From positions 6,689,014-6,753,013 of the forward strand of contig JABAKD010000026.1 in assembly GCA_012845835.1 (NCBI GenBank): DNA of 64,000 bases. The letters run 5' to 3'. The position numbers were made by a program, and so were the translations under genes. The notes beneath the pieces were generated by a model. The model was not told the origin of the DNA and did not search any database. It saw only the letters and a program-made list of their open reading frames with translations. Below, one piece after another: positions 12,446-50,600 of the stretch (the first letter of the stretch is position 1; every line of letters begins with the position of its first letter). This DNA comes from Undaria pinnatifida. Its lineage: Eukaryota; Sar; Phaeophyceae; Laminariales; Alariaceae.

Positions 12446-13318
12446 CTACGTCCATTCGTTTAGCGCGAGTTCGCCGCACACCGCAGCCAAGCCTAGCAAG
12501 ACCCCGACGAGTCCGTGGCCGTCTCTCGTCCACGCGCCAGCCGCGAAACAAACCCCGCACGACAAACCCCGCCACCACGTGCGAGACGCGCGTTCTCGAA
12601 ACGTCACCGGCTTCTCAGCGCCAATCGTGCCTAAACTGCCCCCGACGTTGTCGCCCACATCAACATCAACATCAACACCCCCAACACCGCTGCTATTACT
12701 AACACCACTTCGTTGTACTGCATCTGATATTGATTTTGCTGCTGCTACGGTACTTCTAGGAGCAGCCGCCGCTGCCGCCGCTGCCGCCGCCGCTGCTGCT
12801 GCTGCTGTCACTGCTTCTGCCGGTACGGTGTTGCTGCGAGGAAGAGCGTCCGTACTCAGGCTCGGGGCCACAGCGGGGGGGCGGCGCTTTGGAGAGAGCG
12901 ACCGAGTCTGTTTTCTCCCGTTGCTTCTTGTTAGCAGGCCATCCTCTTCCGTGCTTTTTGCAGGTCTAGGTCTGCCATTGATAATAAAATTAGTGGTATT
13001 ACTACGATGGAACGGGTTAAGGGTGCGACGGTCCGCTTTCGCCGATCGTGACCGTCGGCTATGAACATCTGCCGGTTGCGAACGCCTCGGTTTCGTGAAA
13101 GACTTCGACGATGTCCCCCCCAAACGATGGGGGTCGAAGCCATTCCCTGGGTGCTGCTTCTGCTCCTGCTGCTGCTGGTGGTGTTGGTGCTGATGCTTGT
13201 GCTGCTCCTGATGCCGCGACTGGTGCCCTCGGCTGAGCTGGAATGACGAAGCCGGCGGTCGCTCGGGCGGCGCTCTCAGACTGCGCAGGATGGTTCCGAG
13301 CCTATCCAGGTGCTGGTC
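12446..13318 (-). CDS. Long 3' exon of an unrecognised low-complexity protein gene
   Basis: On the minus strand an open frame of 291 codons runs from a plausible acceptor (CCACTACTACCGCC followed by ATACCCAG, just above 13318) to a TAG at 12446-12448. It has no good start codon, so earlier exons are expected at higher coordinates; I could not find them. In order the product shows a Gln/His-rich tract (near residues 50-70), an Arg/Ser/Pro-rich stretch, a run of about 15 alanines (near residue 170), a VDVDVDV tract, and a hydrophobic C-terminal third with LVGVLLGLAAV. No known domain is recognised. GC content is much higher than in the flanks. The opposite strand is also open over part of it, but that reading is Leu/Ala runs and looks like a shadow. 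Confidence 0.45.
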   Translation of the reverse strand, partial: DQHLDRLGTILRSLRAPPERPPASSFQLSRGHQSRHQEQHKHQHQHHQQQQEQKQHPGNGFDPHRLGGTSSKSFTKPRRSQPADVHSRRSRSAKADRRTLNPFHRSNTTNFIINGRPRPAKSTEEDGLLTRSNGRKQTRSLSPKRRPPAVAPSLSTDALPRSNTVPAEAVTAAAAAAAAAAAAAAAPRSTVAAAKSISDAVQRSGVSNSSGVGGVDVDVDVGDNVGGSLGTIGAEKPVTFRERASRTWWRGLSCGVCFAAGAWTRDGHGLVGVLLGLAAVCGELALNEWT

Positions 13319-13747
13319 CTGGGTATGATAGCGCGTTGGCGGCGGTAGTAGTGGTGGTGGTGGTGGTGGTGGTCATAAAGCGGTGTACCTTTCGTTAGAC
13401 ATTGCAATGGAGCTTCCAAGCAACAAAATTGGAATTTTGCGGGTTTTGCGGGGCAGCGGCCAAGAGAACAGATTGCGAGAGATGAAAAAAAATATGCCGC
13501 CAAGGGCTGCTGTGGTATTCATCATAGACAAAATTACCATACTATATTATACCGGTGTGTGGTACTAATGCGGACGCTGTTCAGAAGAGAGCAGCGGTCA
13601 TCGATGTTATCTGTTCCGATAGTCTCAAGTCTGCGCAACTCGTCTCGCGCGAGGCACTCTATACAAGTATTATTGAGCCAGTAGCCACGAAGAGCTGGCA
13701 AGTAACCACAACCTGAGCTTCTGTAGCCTCATTACATAAGATGATAA

Positions 13748-13958
13748 GATTACAGGAGGGACTCCGCAGTAAGGCGGTGGTGTGGTATTAATAGAGCAGT
13801 ATGACCGCCTTATTGAGGGAAGCCACCTTCATTCATTCCGGGCAATGAGCGCAATTTCCAATTCCATAGTAGCGCCAAGCGATTTTGACCACCTTATATC
13901 GGGATACCGCCTTATTTGGGGATACCGCCTTATTGGGGGACCACTACTCCAAGGTTCA
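13748..13958. mobile_element. MITE-like element, copy 2
   Basis: The right end, reverse-complemented, reads AGTGGTCCCCCAATAAGGCG followed by two more ATAAGGCGGTATCCC-type units, then the shared AAAATCGCTTGGCG core. The left end starts with GGAGGGACTCCGCAGTAAGG. It is close to a mirror image of the copy at 14365-14555. Confidence 0.55.
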
Positions 13959-14004
13959 TTTTAGTCTGCGTACCGCAGTAACACGTGGCCTTGTACCAGG
14001 TACC

Positions 14005-14215
14005 GTACGGTCGTGGTCCCTCGATAATGCGGTGCCTTGCCAGACGACGATATCCGCACTAGTGTGGAATCCCGCACTGTTCCGACACATCTGTAGCGCA
14101 ATACATCAGCACTATGTAGGACGAGCACGGTCGTGGGAAGCGATTATGATCGCACTAAAGTGGCCGCCCGCACTAAAGGGTACCGCACGAACGCGGGATC
14201 GCGATCGTACGTACT
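14005..14215. mobile_element. MITE-like element, copy 3 (CGCACTAA subfamily)
   Basis: The left end is CGTGGTCCCTCGATAATGCG. Internal repeats are of the type CCGCACTAAAGTGG and CCGCACTAAAGGGTACC. The right end is CGCACGAACGCGGGATCGCG. It matches the build of 53525-53735 and contains AGCGATTATGATCGC instead of the usual core. Confidence 0.5.
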
Positions 14216-14364
14216 TGTATACACTCGGCTGTTTTGCTGCTGTTCTAATCAACGCTGCGTACAACGTCCTTGAAATATTTTTATAAAATACAAACAGCCT
14301 TGGAAGGCGTTCTGCGTTGTTGGAGTGCTGTTGTACCTGGTATAACGGAACATCGTAACAACAG

Positions 14365-14555
14365 CTACAGCAGGGGGAGCCCAATGAGGCGGTCTGAGTA
14401 AAGCGGTGTCCCGATATAAGGCGGTCCAAAAATCGCTTGGCGCGTCTGGGGAATAGCACTCATAACCTGGAATGAAAAAGGCTCGTTTCCCCCAATAAGG
14501 TCGCCGTATTGGTCTGCCGAACCACAGCCTTACCGGGGGACTCCTACTGCGTACT
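14365..14555. mobile_element. MITE-like element, copy 4
   Basis: Contains AATGAGGCGGTCTGAGTAAA, GTCCCGATATAAGGCGGTCC, the AAAATCGCTTGGCG core and a right end TACCGGGGGACTCCTACTGC. It lies in opposite orientation to copy 2, 400 bp away. Confidence 0.55.
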
Positions 14556-14689
14556 CGTATACTCTCATGACTCTTGAGAGCAAAAAACTTGAAGGTTTGA
14601 TCTCGCTCTCGTCGGACAGCAGTACTCCACTACTAATAATATAACACATCTGCCAGCTAGAGCAGCACAGCAGCACCGCCGATTTACAC

Positions 14690-14880
14690 GTGTCTTCGTG
14701 TGTTTGTTCTGTCCATTTTGGTCCACATTCATCACACCATCACACCCAGCGTCTGCGCGCCGATGTCTAAGAGAGGGACGAGCTCTGTGGTCACAAACTA
14801 GAAAAGAGAACCTCGTACATCGCATCGCGAACACAGCAGTAAGGGGAACTGCCCATGCAATGCCAAACGCTTGCATACAG
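14690..14880. repeat. Dispersed repeat family B, copy 2
   Basis: Ordered similarity to 12095-12255: CCAGCGTCTGCGCGCCGATG, GAGCTCTGTGGTCACAAACT and CCATGCAATGCCAAACGC. Confidence 0.45.
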
Positions 14881-16531
14881 GCCTCATGCAGCAGTCGCGA
14901 TCCCGCTTTGGTGCGTTACCCTTTAGGGCCAGGCCCCAGTTCAGCGCGGTGTAATCACTTGTCACAGAGGCAAGACCTCGTCCTGGGCCTACAGCGTACT
15001 GCCGTGCCCCCCTTAGATAGTTCGGGATTCTACTCTATAACAGTGCGGTTATGGCCATCTGGCAAGGCACAGCACTAGCACTAGTGAGGGATCTAGACTT
15101 CATTGTGCCGTATTGCGTGCTGATGAGCTTTCGCTGTCATACTTCTTTTCTTTACTTCCTTCCACGTACGTACATCGAAGCCATCATCAGGGACTTGGGC
15201 AACTATTAGTAGGGACTTGGGCAACACAACATGACAACCTGGTATAGACTACTTGTATTACTGCTGCTATAGCAGCAGAGCAGGAGTGGGCGCGAACAGA
15301 ATAAAAAGTCACAATCAAGACTCTCAAATGAGAACAGAAGCAGCTACCACATAGGACATTAACTCCTACCCAGCACTCTCTACATGCAACAGCAGCAGCA
15401 GCTGCTGTGCTGCAACAGCCATCGGCCTGAGATCTGAGACGCGAGACTCCCGTTCCCTGTGTCTCCCTGAACGAGTACGTTCAAACGGACAGCTCAAATA
15501 CGCGGGCAGGCGCAAATGCCTCCGAAAGCTCTCACCGCTTCGTGCATCCGATCTCCTGTTCGTGGGAGGGGGTCCATAGGAAATCAGCTGCCCAACCAAC
15601 CCGGCACAGTGTCCACCCGCTGCCACCTTAGCTCACCAGCTCACCAGCTGTGCAAGCCCACTCCCACGCGAGGCAGATGAGCAGAGCAAAAGCAGAGGCT
15701 AGAGAGCTCAGGGTCAACAGAAGCAACAGCAAAGGCTGTGTAATTCCGCCGCATTTTACCAACAGACATCGGGGCCTAAGAAACCGTCAAATTTCAGCGG
15801 GATGCCCGAGAAGAAATTGCGCCGCATTTTTCGAAACTCTGGTGGAAAGGAGAAGGCGCGCTTGCTCGTGGGAAGTCATGCGGATCGATGGGCGCCATGG
15901 TGAGCCCCGGTGGTGTTGTGCAATGCTCGACTTCTGCTTGACTGTGTTGTGCAACGCTCGGTGAAAAATTGTATCTTGAGCAAGCTGGGGGTGATTACAA
16001 GCTTTGGGCGTGAACGTATTGCGCAAAATGGTGCAAACTTGACAGTTGACAGTTGACATTATGGTCACTATCTATGCCATCATTACCGTACCCTTACTCG
16101 TAGCTCGTGTCTGGTATTGTACTCTCGTGCCGAGCGCAGGTCACGGTTGTATTCGGGCTGACAAGCCTTGATCTCTGCTTGTCGCTCTGTACTCAGCGAT
16201 AGGCGAAATGCTGGTATGGTGTCATACCGGTATTATATCACCATCGTTACGGTATTGATCTGGGTATGGCATGGGTACCCAGATACATACAAGTATGTGC
16301 GGCGAGCACGTGCCTTTCATGAAAAATGGACCTGTACGAGGTAATTACTCCATTGACTGTAAGCTTTTACTGCGTAGCAAGCGGTACGATGAACCCTGCA
16401 AGCTGTTTTGGTACCCTGCCGACATACTGGTAGAGCCGTTAACCGGTACCAGGTACATCATAAGCGTGGGCAAAGCGATGTCCTACGGAAGCACACAAGC
16501 TAGGAGCGTGCATCATTGACCCACCTGCCTG

Positions 16532-44250
<27,719 letters not shown>

Positions 44251-44524
44251 AACCCCTGCTTATTAATAGCTTCTACGACAGCAGCACCAGTAAACTTTTT
44301 AGGAAAAACAACGGTTAAAAAATCTTGACAGCTAAGAAGGCTTTCTGACTTTACCACAAGAAAAGGGATCCCCACGTTTCGGGGGGGGGGGGGGGGTACT
44401 CAGTTTGTGCGTGGCCGTCGTCGTATGACCATAGACCCTCGCATCCTTACTATTCCGGGACAGAGCACGTCGGGTTTTCACCAACCAGAACGGGGGGGGG
44501 GAGTGCTTGGAATTAGAGCTCGAC

Positions 44525-44720
44525 GCGTGCTACGATAGAGGCACACCACTTTTTTTCTGAGGTTCCTCAATTTTTTTTTTTTTGGGAAGCTTCAGACCTC
44601 TCCCAACAATGGATTTGGAGAAAATAAACCTGCTTAATCGCGGATGAAAATCCCACGGCCTAGGTATACAGCGAGAATCATGCAAAACAAAATGGCCAAT
44701 TATTTATTTATTTCCCGACG
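44525..44720. repeat. AT-rich dispersed repeat D
   Basis: CTACGATAGAGGCACACCAC, a T-rich tract and AAAATGGCCAATTATTTATT followed by TCCCGACGATTTTGGGTTGA resemble, in order and partly inverted, the segments at 20030-20180 and 51650-51830. Confidence 0.45.
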
Positions 44721-44754
44721 ATTTTGGGTTGAGGAGGGCCACCTGCACTATCTG

Positions 44755-45660
44755 CATTTTTTGGTGGAAGCCCATGAAAGCTTCCATGGAAGCTTCCGTG
44801 GAAGTTACTTCCACGGAATTTTGTCGTGGAAGCTTCCACGGAATTTGTCGTCGAGGCTTCCACGGAATTTACTTCCACGGAAGTCACTTCCGTGAAAGCT
44901 TCCACGAAAGTTACTTCCACGGAAGCTTCCAAGGAAGCTTCCACGGAAGCTTTTGTGAAAGCTTTCACGGAAGCTTTCGTGGAAGAAAATTAGCTTCCAC
45001 GGAGGCTTTCACGGAAGCTTTCACGGAAGCTTTCACGGAAGCTTTCGGACGTAAATTTGCTTCTACCGAAGCTTTCAAACTGGAGTAAATTTGCTTCCAC
45101 AAAAGTTTTCACGGCAGCTTTCACGGAAGCTTTCGTGGAAATAAATTGCTTTCGCCGAAGCTTTCGCGGAAGTAAATTTTCTTCCACGGAAGCATTCACG
45201 GAACCTAACCCTAACCCTAACCCTAACCCCCAAACCCTTCGTGGAAGCTTTTGTGGAAGCTTTCTACCGAAGCTTTCAAACTGGAGAAAAAATTCTTCCA
45301 CGAAAGTTTTCACGGAAGCTTTCACGGAAGCTTTCACGGAAGCTTTCGTGGAGGTAAATTGCTTTCACCGAAGCTTTCGCGGAAGTAAATTTGCTTCCAC
45401 AGAAGCTTTCACGGAACCTAACCCTAACCCCTAACCCTTCGTGGAAGCTTTCGTGGAGACTTTCGTGGAAGTTTTCGTGGAAGTTACTTCCGTGGAAGCT
45501 TCCGCTACTTCCATGAAAGCTTTCGTGTAAGCTACTTCCATTGAAGCTTTTCGCGGAAGTTTTCGTGCAAGCTTCCGTTTTTTTTTCCATGGAAGCTTCC
45601 ATGAAAGCTTTTATGAAAGCTTCCACGGAAGCTTTCATGAGCTTCCACGCAAAAAGCAAG
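44755..45660. repeat. AAGCTT-palindrome minisatellite with interstitial telomere-like blocks
   Basis: Units of about 12-18 bp, such as GGAAGCTTTCACGGAAGCTT, repeat through 900 bp; nearly every unit is centred on the palindrome AAGCTT. A higher-order repeat of about 210 bp is visible (45071-45230 versus 45285-45440), and both copies end in CCTAACCCTAACCC tracts (45203-45230 and 45416-45438). Confidence 0.9.
45203..45230. repeat. Interstitial telomere-like repeat (CCCTAA)n
   Basis: Four consecutive CCCTAA units, the complement of TTAGGG, then CCCCAAACCC. A second, shorter tract lies at 45416-45438. Confidence 0.85.
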
Positions 45661-46424
45661 TATTGCGGGGAGACCGGTTAACGCCTTTAGAGCTGGAAAC
45701 CCTTTTTGGGGACAATTTTACTTGAATTCAGTATAGGGAGGGATTTGGGGGCTCTAAAAGGGGCCCCGTCATTCACAAACCATTTCAGACGAAAAACACT
45801 CAACTACTACCTCTATCGTATCACGCGTCGCCATTCTCGCCATTCACAGCATGCAGAAAAGGTGCCCCTAGGGAGAGGCATGCTGCGCCATATCACGGGG
45901 GGTATACAAGTACAACTGTCAGGATTCATAACCAAATCCGGCTATTACTAGTAAAAAAAGGGAGAATATTTTTTCGAAGTATACACTAACTGTAGCTCCA
46001 AAAAGGTTTAACGCGTGCAACGACAGATTAGGTAGAATTTTTCGTGGAAAGCTGTTTCTGGATCATCACGGCCCTCCTTGACCCAAATTCGTCGGAAATC
46101 ATTCGACATTTTTTGTTCATGATTCTCTTTCGATACCTCCTAGGCCATGGGATAGTCAGCTTTAGTTTTACATTAAAAAATCCGTTTATTTGGGACATGT
46201 CTAATAAAACCTCCGTTAAGATAGGGACCTCAGAAAAAAAAAAGGGCGACTCTCTGTCGTAATGCATGTGTCGGTTTTTGTGTACATCGTACCTTTTATC
46301 TACTTTTTTACTGCTGTGGTCCCCAGTAGTAGGGGTGAACCAATTTCTTCCGAGGTTCCTTACGTGAGCTCTATATTTCACCCAAAACCTGGGATTTGAA
46401 AATAAAAAAGAAAGCGCCCTTTGA

Positions 46425-46600
46425 AATGTCCAGGGTTTTCCACGGGTTAGGGTTATCTCTCGCGGGCCGGGTCGAGTCAGGGTGATCCGACCCCACCCGT
46501 GAGTTTGGAAAACCTGCTGGCCCGACCCGACTCGACCCGCGAGATTATTAAAAAGGCCTTGCCCGCCGCGCGGGTCGGGCCATGACCCGTGACATGTCCC
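46425..46600. repeat. GGGTC-repeat element, copy 5
   Basis: Contains TTTTCCACGGGTTAGGG, CTCGCGGGCCGGGTCGAGTC, CCGACCCGACTCGACCCGCG and TGACCCGTGACATG. Opposing GGGTC and GACCC arms allow a hairpin. Confidence 0.6.
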
Positions 46601-47376
46601 GGCAACATGAGGCGTGCGAAGGTTGCGATTGCTCATCACGACTCGCGCACCACCGCATGCATCGCCTTGCACACAAGAGTGGCACTAAAAACCGCTCAAG
46701 GGGAAAGTTTTGTCCAGATCTCACAAAAAGGCGTCCATAAAAAGACCACAAAGTGCTCACAAAGAGTCCACAAAGTGTCCACAAAATGCCCACAAAATGC
46801 CTACGAAGTACCCACGAAATGATTCGCCACCAAACAGCTATTGTACTGGGAGGACAATCCAGCGGGAGCAGGTGGCTGGTCAGCAACAGATTATTTCTTC
46901 GTGGACGAGCCAAGCCAGGCCAAGCAACCCCGGCGAGGGCTCTATCATAGTCCCCCCCTCTGGAAATCACGCATGAGTGCTCGCGCAATACAGTGCACTC
47001 TGCCTCCACCGCCGCTCCTGCGACCATCGGCAGGCGACGGGAAAACATCTCCACAGCTTCCCCCGAATAGGCTTGCGCGAAAATATTCCAGGGAAAAAAA
47101 AAGGATGCGGACGATTGAACGGCGAAAATGGCAAGCCTATTGCTGGGAGAAGAAAAAAACGATGTGCGACATGTCTTTTACGTTGTTCACACGTTCTTTA
47201 ATTCAACACCCTTTTTCCACTGCGAAAAGGAGACTACGCTAATCCGACCCAGTTAAAGGGTTACCTTGCTATTTTATCACCACTCTTACCACCCGAGTGA
47301 GAGCATACGGAGCGGTCTACGCAACTGGCTTCCGGTTTGATGGCGCGCCAGCCGTACCCCATGTATACCCGTGCCA

Positions 47377-47691
47377 TCAGCCATTACCGCCCCCCGCGCT
47401 ACCCTCTTGTCTACCCTCTTCTGAGGCGGGCTTTCCCCCCTCGCCCGTACCCCCCCCGGTCCCTTTTCCAGCATCGCTGTCGTTTGCTTCAAATCGTACC
47501 CTGGCCCTTTTTTTCCCGCCCCCCCTGCCCCTCTCCTCCTCTTCCTCCTCCTCATCGTTATCTCTAGCGGTTGCTTTTTCATCCTCGTCGGAAATCTGTC
47601 CGCACTCGGCAATTTGCACCCTCTTGGTAGGCTCTCCTGACGTCGTTCCGCAGTCCTCAATCCGGCGAACAACTTCCATACCTTCCACAAC
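47377..47691 (-). CDS. Cyclophilin gene, terminal exon
   Basis: After CTCTACAAAAG it reads [33 protein letters not shown], the last strand of the cyclophilin fold. An acidic stretch ([20 protein letters not shown]) and a Gly/Lys/Arg-rich tail follow, ending at TGA 47377-47379. The tail could be an interaction or nuclear-type segment; that is inference. Confidence 0.85.
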   Translation of the reverse strand, partial: VVEGMEVVRRIEDCGTTSGEPTKRVQIAECGQISDEDEKATARDNDEEEEEEERGRGGGKKRARVRFEANDSDAGKGTGGGTGEGGKPASEEGRQEGSAGGGNG

Positions 47692-50600
47692 CTTTTGTAG
47701 AGGGAATAGCGGGGGGAGGGGGGGGGGGGGGGGGGGGGGGAAGGATTAGTACCGTCCCCTTAACAAAATACCCGTGACATAACTAAAAAATGTTTTTGTT
47801 TGAAAAAAAACTTCCACTACAGGACTAGAATTTTGCGATGGTTGATTACGTAACCATTAATAGTTTTGGCACTCGCGGGGACGCTAAGATGCATAGCTAA
47901 GATACATCATATACATTTTTCCCATCCCATCCATTGTCTCCGAGCGCTTGTCTCTAGCTCTCTCCCTTTTTCGCGAGTCAGAAACCACGGAGAATCGTAA
48001 TCCGCAGACAGCCTGGAGCGTTATCTGGCCTCTCTGAAGACCGTCATCGCTCAGCCATTGGAGTGTGAACTCTCACATACGTAAAAGGGAACACAACTGA
48101 AGGGTCAGAAAAAGAAACATAAAAATACTGGGGGGGGTGGGGTGGGGGCGTGTGGCAGCGTACAGCGGGCGGATGAAGCTCAAATGTATTTCACCGCAGA
48201 CGCCGACGCTGACGCTGGTGTGCGTCCTTACCTTGCCGAAGACGACGTGCTTCGAGTCTAGCCAGGGAAGTGGGGCGAACGTGAGGAAAAACTGAGAGTT
48301 GTTGCTGTTCCGACCTGCCAGAGAGGGGGGGGGGGGGATCCAGCGAGAGACAGCGGTGGCACTAACAAATAAGCACACATCCGGCCTACAGCAGATAAGC
48401 GAGGCAATAAACGGACTGTCACGGTAAACATTTACCAGCTGTATTACACTGGCCCATCGTGCCGCATAATCGCGGTGATGCATTTGTCATGATAGCATGG
48501 TATGGGACCGTTGCTCTGTGCGGTCATGGTCAACCTTTTCATTAAGCAATATCATGGAACCCTTGTGCTGCGTGGTCATGGTTATATTCGTTTTGCTATG
48601 AAACGTGGGTGCTGGAAAGACACCACACACATGCACACACCCGGGCTGTCTGCGGCACGATGGACGGACCATCGGGCGGCACGATCATGGTTGAGTAGAG
48701 TACGATGATACGGGGCCATTGCGCTGCGTGGTCATGGTGAATCCTTTTACTATGATACGTGGATGCTGCGAATACTTTTCCCAGTCTAATTCCAAGTAGT
48801 TTGTTCCCGAAACATGGGTGAAATAATCATAGCAATAAAAAAGCATTATTCCTGCAAATAACAAATAACCCCCCTCCCCCATCCCCCCTCCACGACGAAC
48901 CCGGTATCTCCCCCCCCCCCTCTCCTTTCCCCTCCCCCCCTACCCCCCCGGGTGGGGTTCGCGTCGGTTGGCAACGCCCTTGGAAAAATATGTATTTCAC
49001 CACGTGAGCTAGACCACCAGGGTACCGTTTTTTTTCTCGTTTTCATGTTTTAGTGGTAGTCGACATGGTGGTCGAGTTAGATCATATCGTGCGCAGTCGA
49101 GAACCTTACTTCCGCTCAAGCGGGATGATGTCACGTAGTGTGCATATGGTAAGGCGCCCACGAGTCAGCTACTACAGAGTATTTCCCCCTTGCTGTCTCT
49201 AGAAGTGGCCACACAAGCAAACAAATGTATGATTTCGAAGCTGTCATCCGGTACGAAAGAAAGTACGAACAAGGCGCGGAAGTCCGCCTCACAAGTGGTT
49301 CTTAACAGGATGCAGCTCACCATTCATACGCCACGCCGAACACCTTAAGGCGCTTCGCGCTTGGTGCACGCGACGCCTGCCTGGTCGGTGAAAACCCGAC
49401 GTGCTCCTTCCCGACATAGTAGGGATTCGAGGGTCGAATAACTTTAGTCTGAAGAGTACGGCTACGCGTGCCATGAGTACCCCGACCCCCCCCACCCGCT
49501 TGAACCCCTGGCGACCCCCCCAATTTCCCCCCACTCCGCACCCCCCGTGTCACCTGAGTTTGCCATTGATAGTAAGCCTGGCTTGTCATGCGTGAGCTGG
49601 AAGCTCTCGTCGGCGAACGTGGGTCCATAGATGGACTCCCCACCGCTGCAGCGCCCACGCGAAATAAAAGGTAACGAGATCGAGACAGCAGACATGGCGC
49701 ATAAAAATGACGTTAAACGTTATTTAAAAAATAAAGCTGACGAAAATGACTTCGAAGATGACGTGAAAAAAGAAAGGGATATCTAAAATGTCTTCGAAAA
49801 TGACATAATAAAGGAAAATGACCTAGAACACGACGAGGCGCTTCAAACAACAAACAACAACAAACAACAACAACAAACAACAACGCCAACAACACAAACG
49901 AAGCAACAGCACCGTCACAGCCACCGTCACAACCACCACCACCACCCATACAATTTCCTACGAGACAGCACACACAAGGACTCACCCCTGTGGCCGTCAC
50001 ACGAAAACACTCAATACAAATTAATAGTGTTCGTAGCTCAATAGTCACTAGATCATGTTCGAATCCTTAGTACATGCTTCCAAGTATGTTTGTTGCTCCT
50101 TAGAAGGAACTACATACTACGCTACATTCGCGTCACTATGCAGGCTAACGGTTAATGTTAAATAACCAGCGCGTCAACGCCTCGTCGCACTTTCCGGCTG
50201 CATCTGTTTGATCCCACCTTCCATCTTCCCGGGTGATGTCTCCGCCCTGCGCCATAAACTTGGGCACAATTCGGTGGAAAATGTTGCCCAGGAAGCTAAG
50301 GGGGAACCCACTCGCACCTCGCGGCTGAACGATAATGTGAACGGCAACAACAACGATAATGATAACGATAACGACAACGAAAACGATAACGATAACGATA
50401 ACACCAACGATAACGATAACTCAAAAACGACAACACGAACGAAAACGATAACGATAACGGCAGCGCCGACGACAAATACAACGACAATGTGGGTGATAGC
50501 GTAGACGACAACGACAGCGGCAACGACAACGAGACTGCGAACGATAACGATAACGTAAACCGATAACGATAACGTGAACGACAGCGTGGGCGATAACAGA

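Larger units (their letters stand above)
13319..16531. other. Intergenic stretch rich in MITE-like repeats
   Basis: No gene is supported. The stretch holds three MITE-like copies (13748-13958, 14005-14215, 14365-14555), a family B copy (14690-14880) and three occurrences of the GTACC(A/T)GGTAC motif. The 5' exons of the minus-strand gene ending at 12446 and any 5' exon of the large gene starting near 16532 might lie here, but I could not find them. Confidence 0.45.
44251..47376. other. Convergent intergenic region
   Basis: It lies between the 3' ends of the large gene (+) and the cyclophilin gene (-). It holds an AT-rich dispersed repeat (44525-44720), an AAGCTT minisatellite with telomere-like tracts (44755-45660), a GGGTC element (46425-46600) and a short CACAAAGTGTCCACAAAATG repeat near 46730-46830. 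Long frames inside the minisatellite are repeat artefacts. No gene is supported. Confidence 0.6.

Noticed and set aside
12579-13064. Plus-strand frame with Leu and Ala runs
   Set aside because: It is antisense to the minus-strand exon, has lower complexity and no credible splice context.
44729-45434. Frames reading EAFTEAF, GSFHGSF and similar
   Set aside because: They are direct translations of the AAGCTT minisatellite and are open on both strands because of the repeat.
45203-45438. Telomere end
   Set aside because: The CCCTAA tracts are short and flanked on both sides by satellite and then genes, so they are interstitial.
46548-47054. Minus-strand frame of 168 codons and overlapping plus-strand frames
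   Set aside because: It starts in a GGGTC element and crosses a CACAAAGTG repeat; no domain.
50025-50080. tRNA-like TAGCTCAATAG and GTTCGAATCC motifs
   Set aside because: The boxes are only about 24 nt apart and no acceptor stem pairs; at most a tRNA or SINE fragment.
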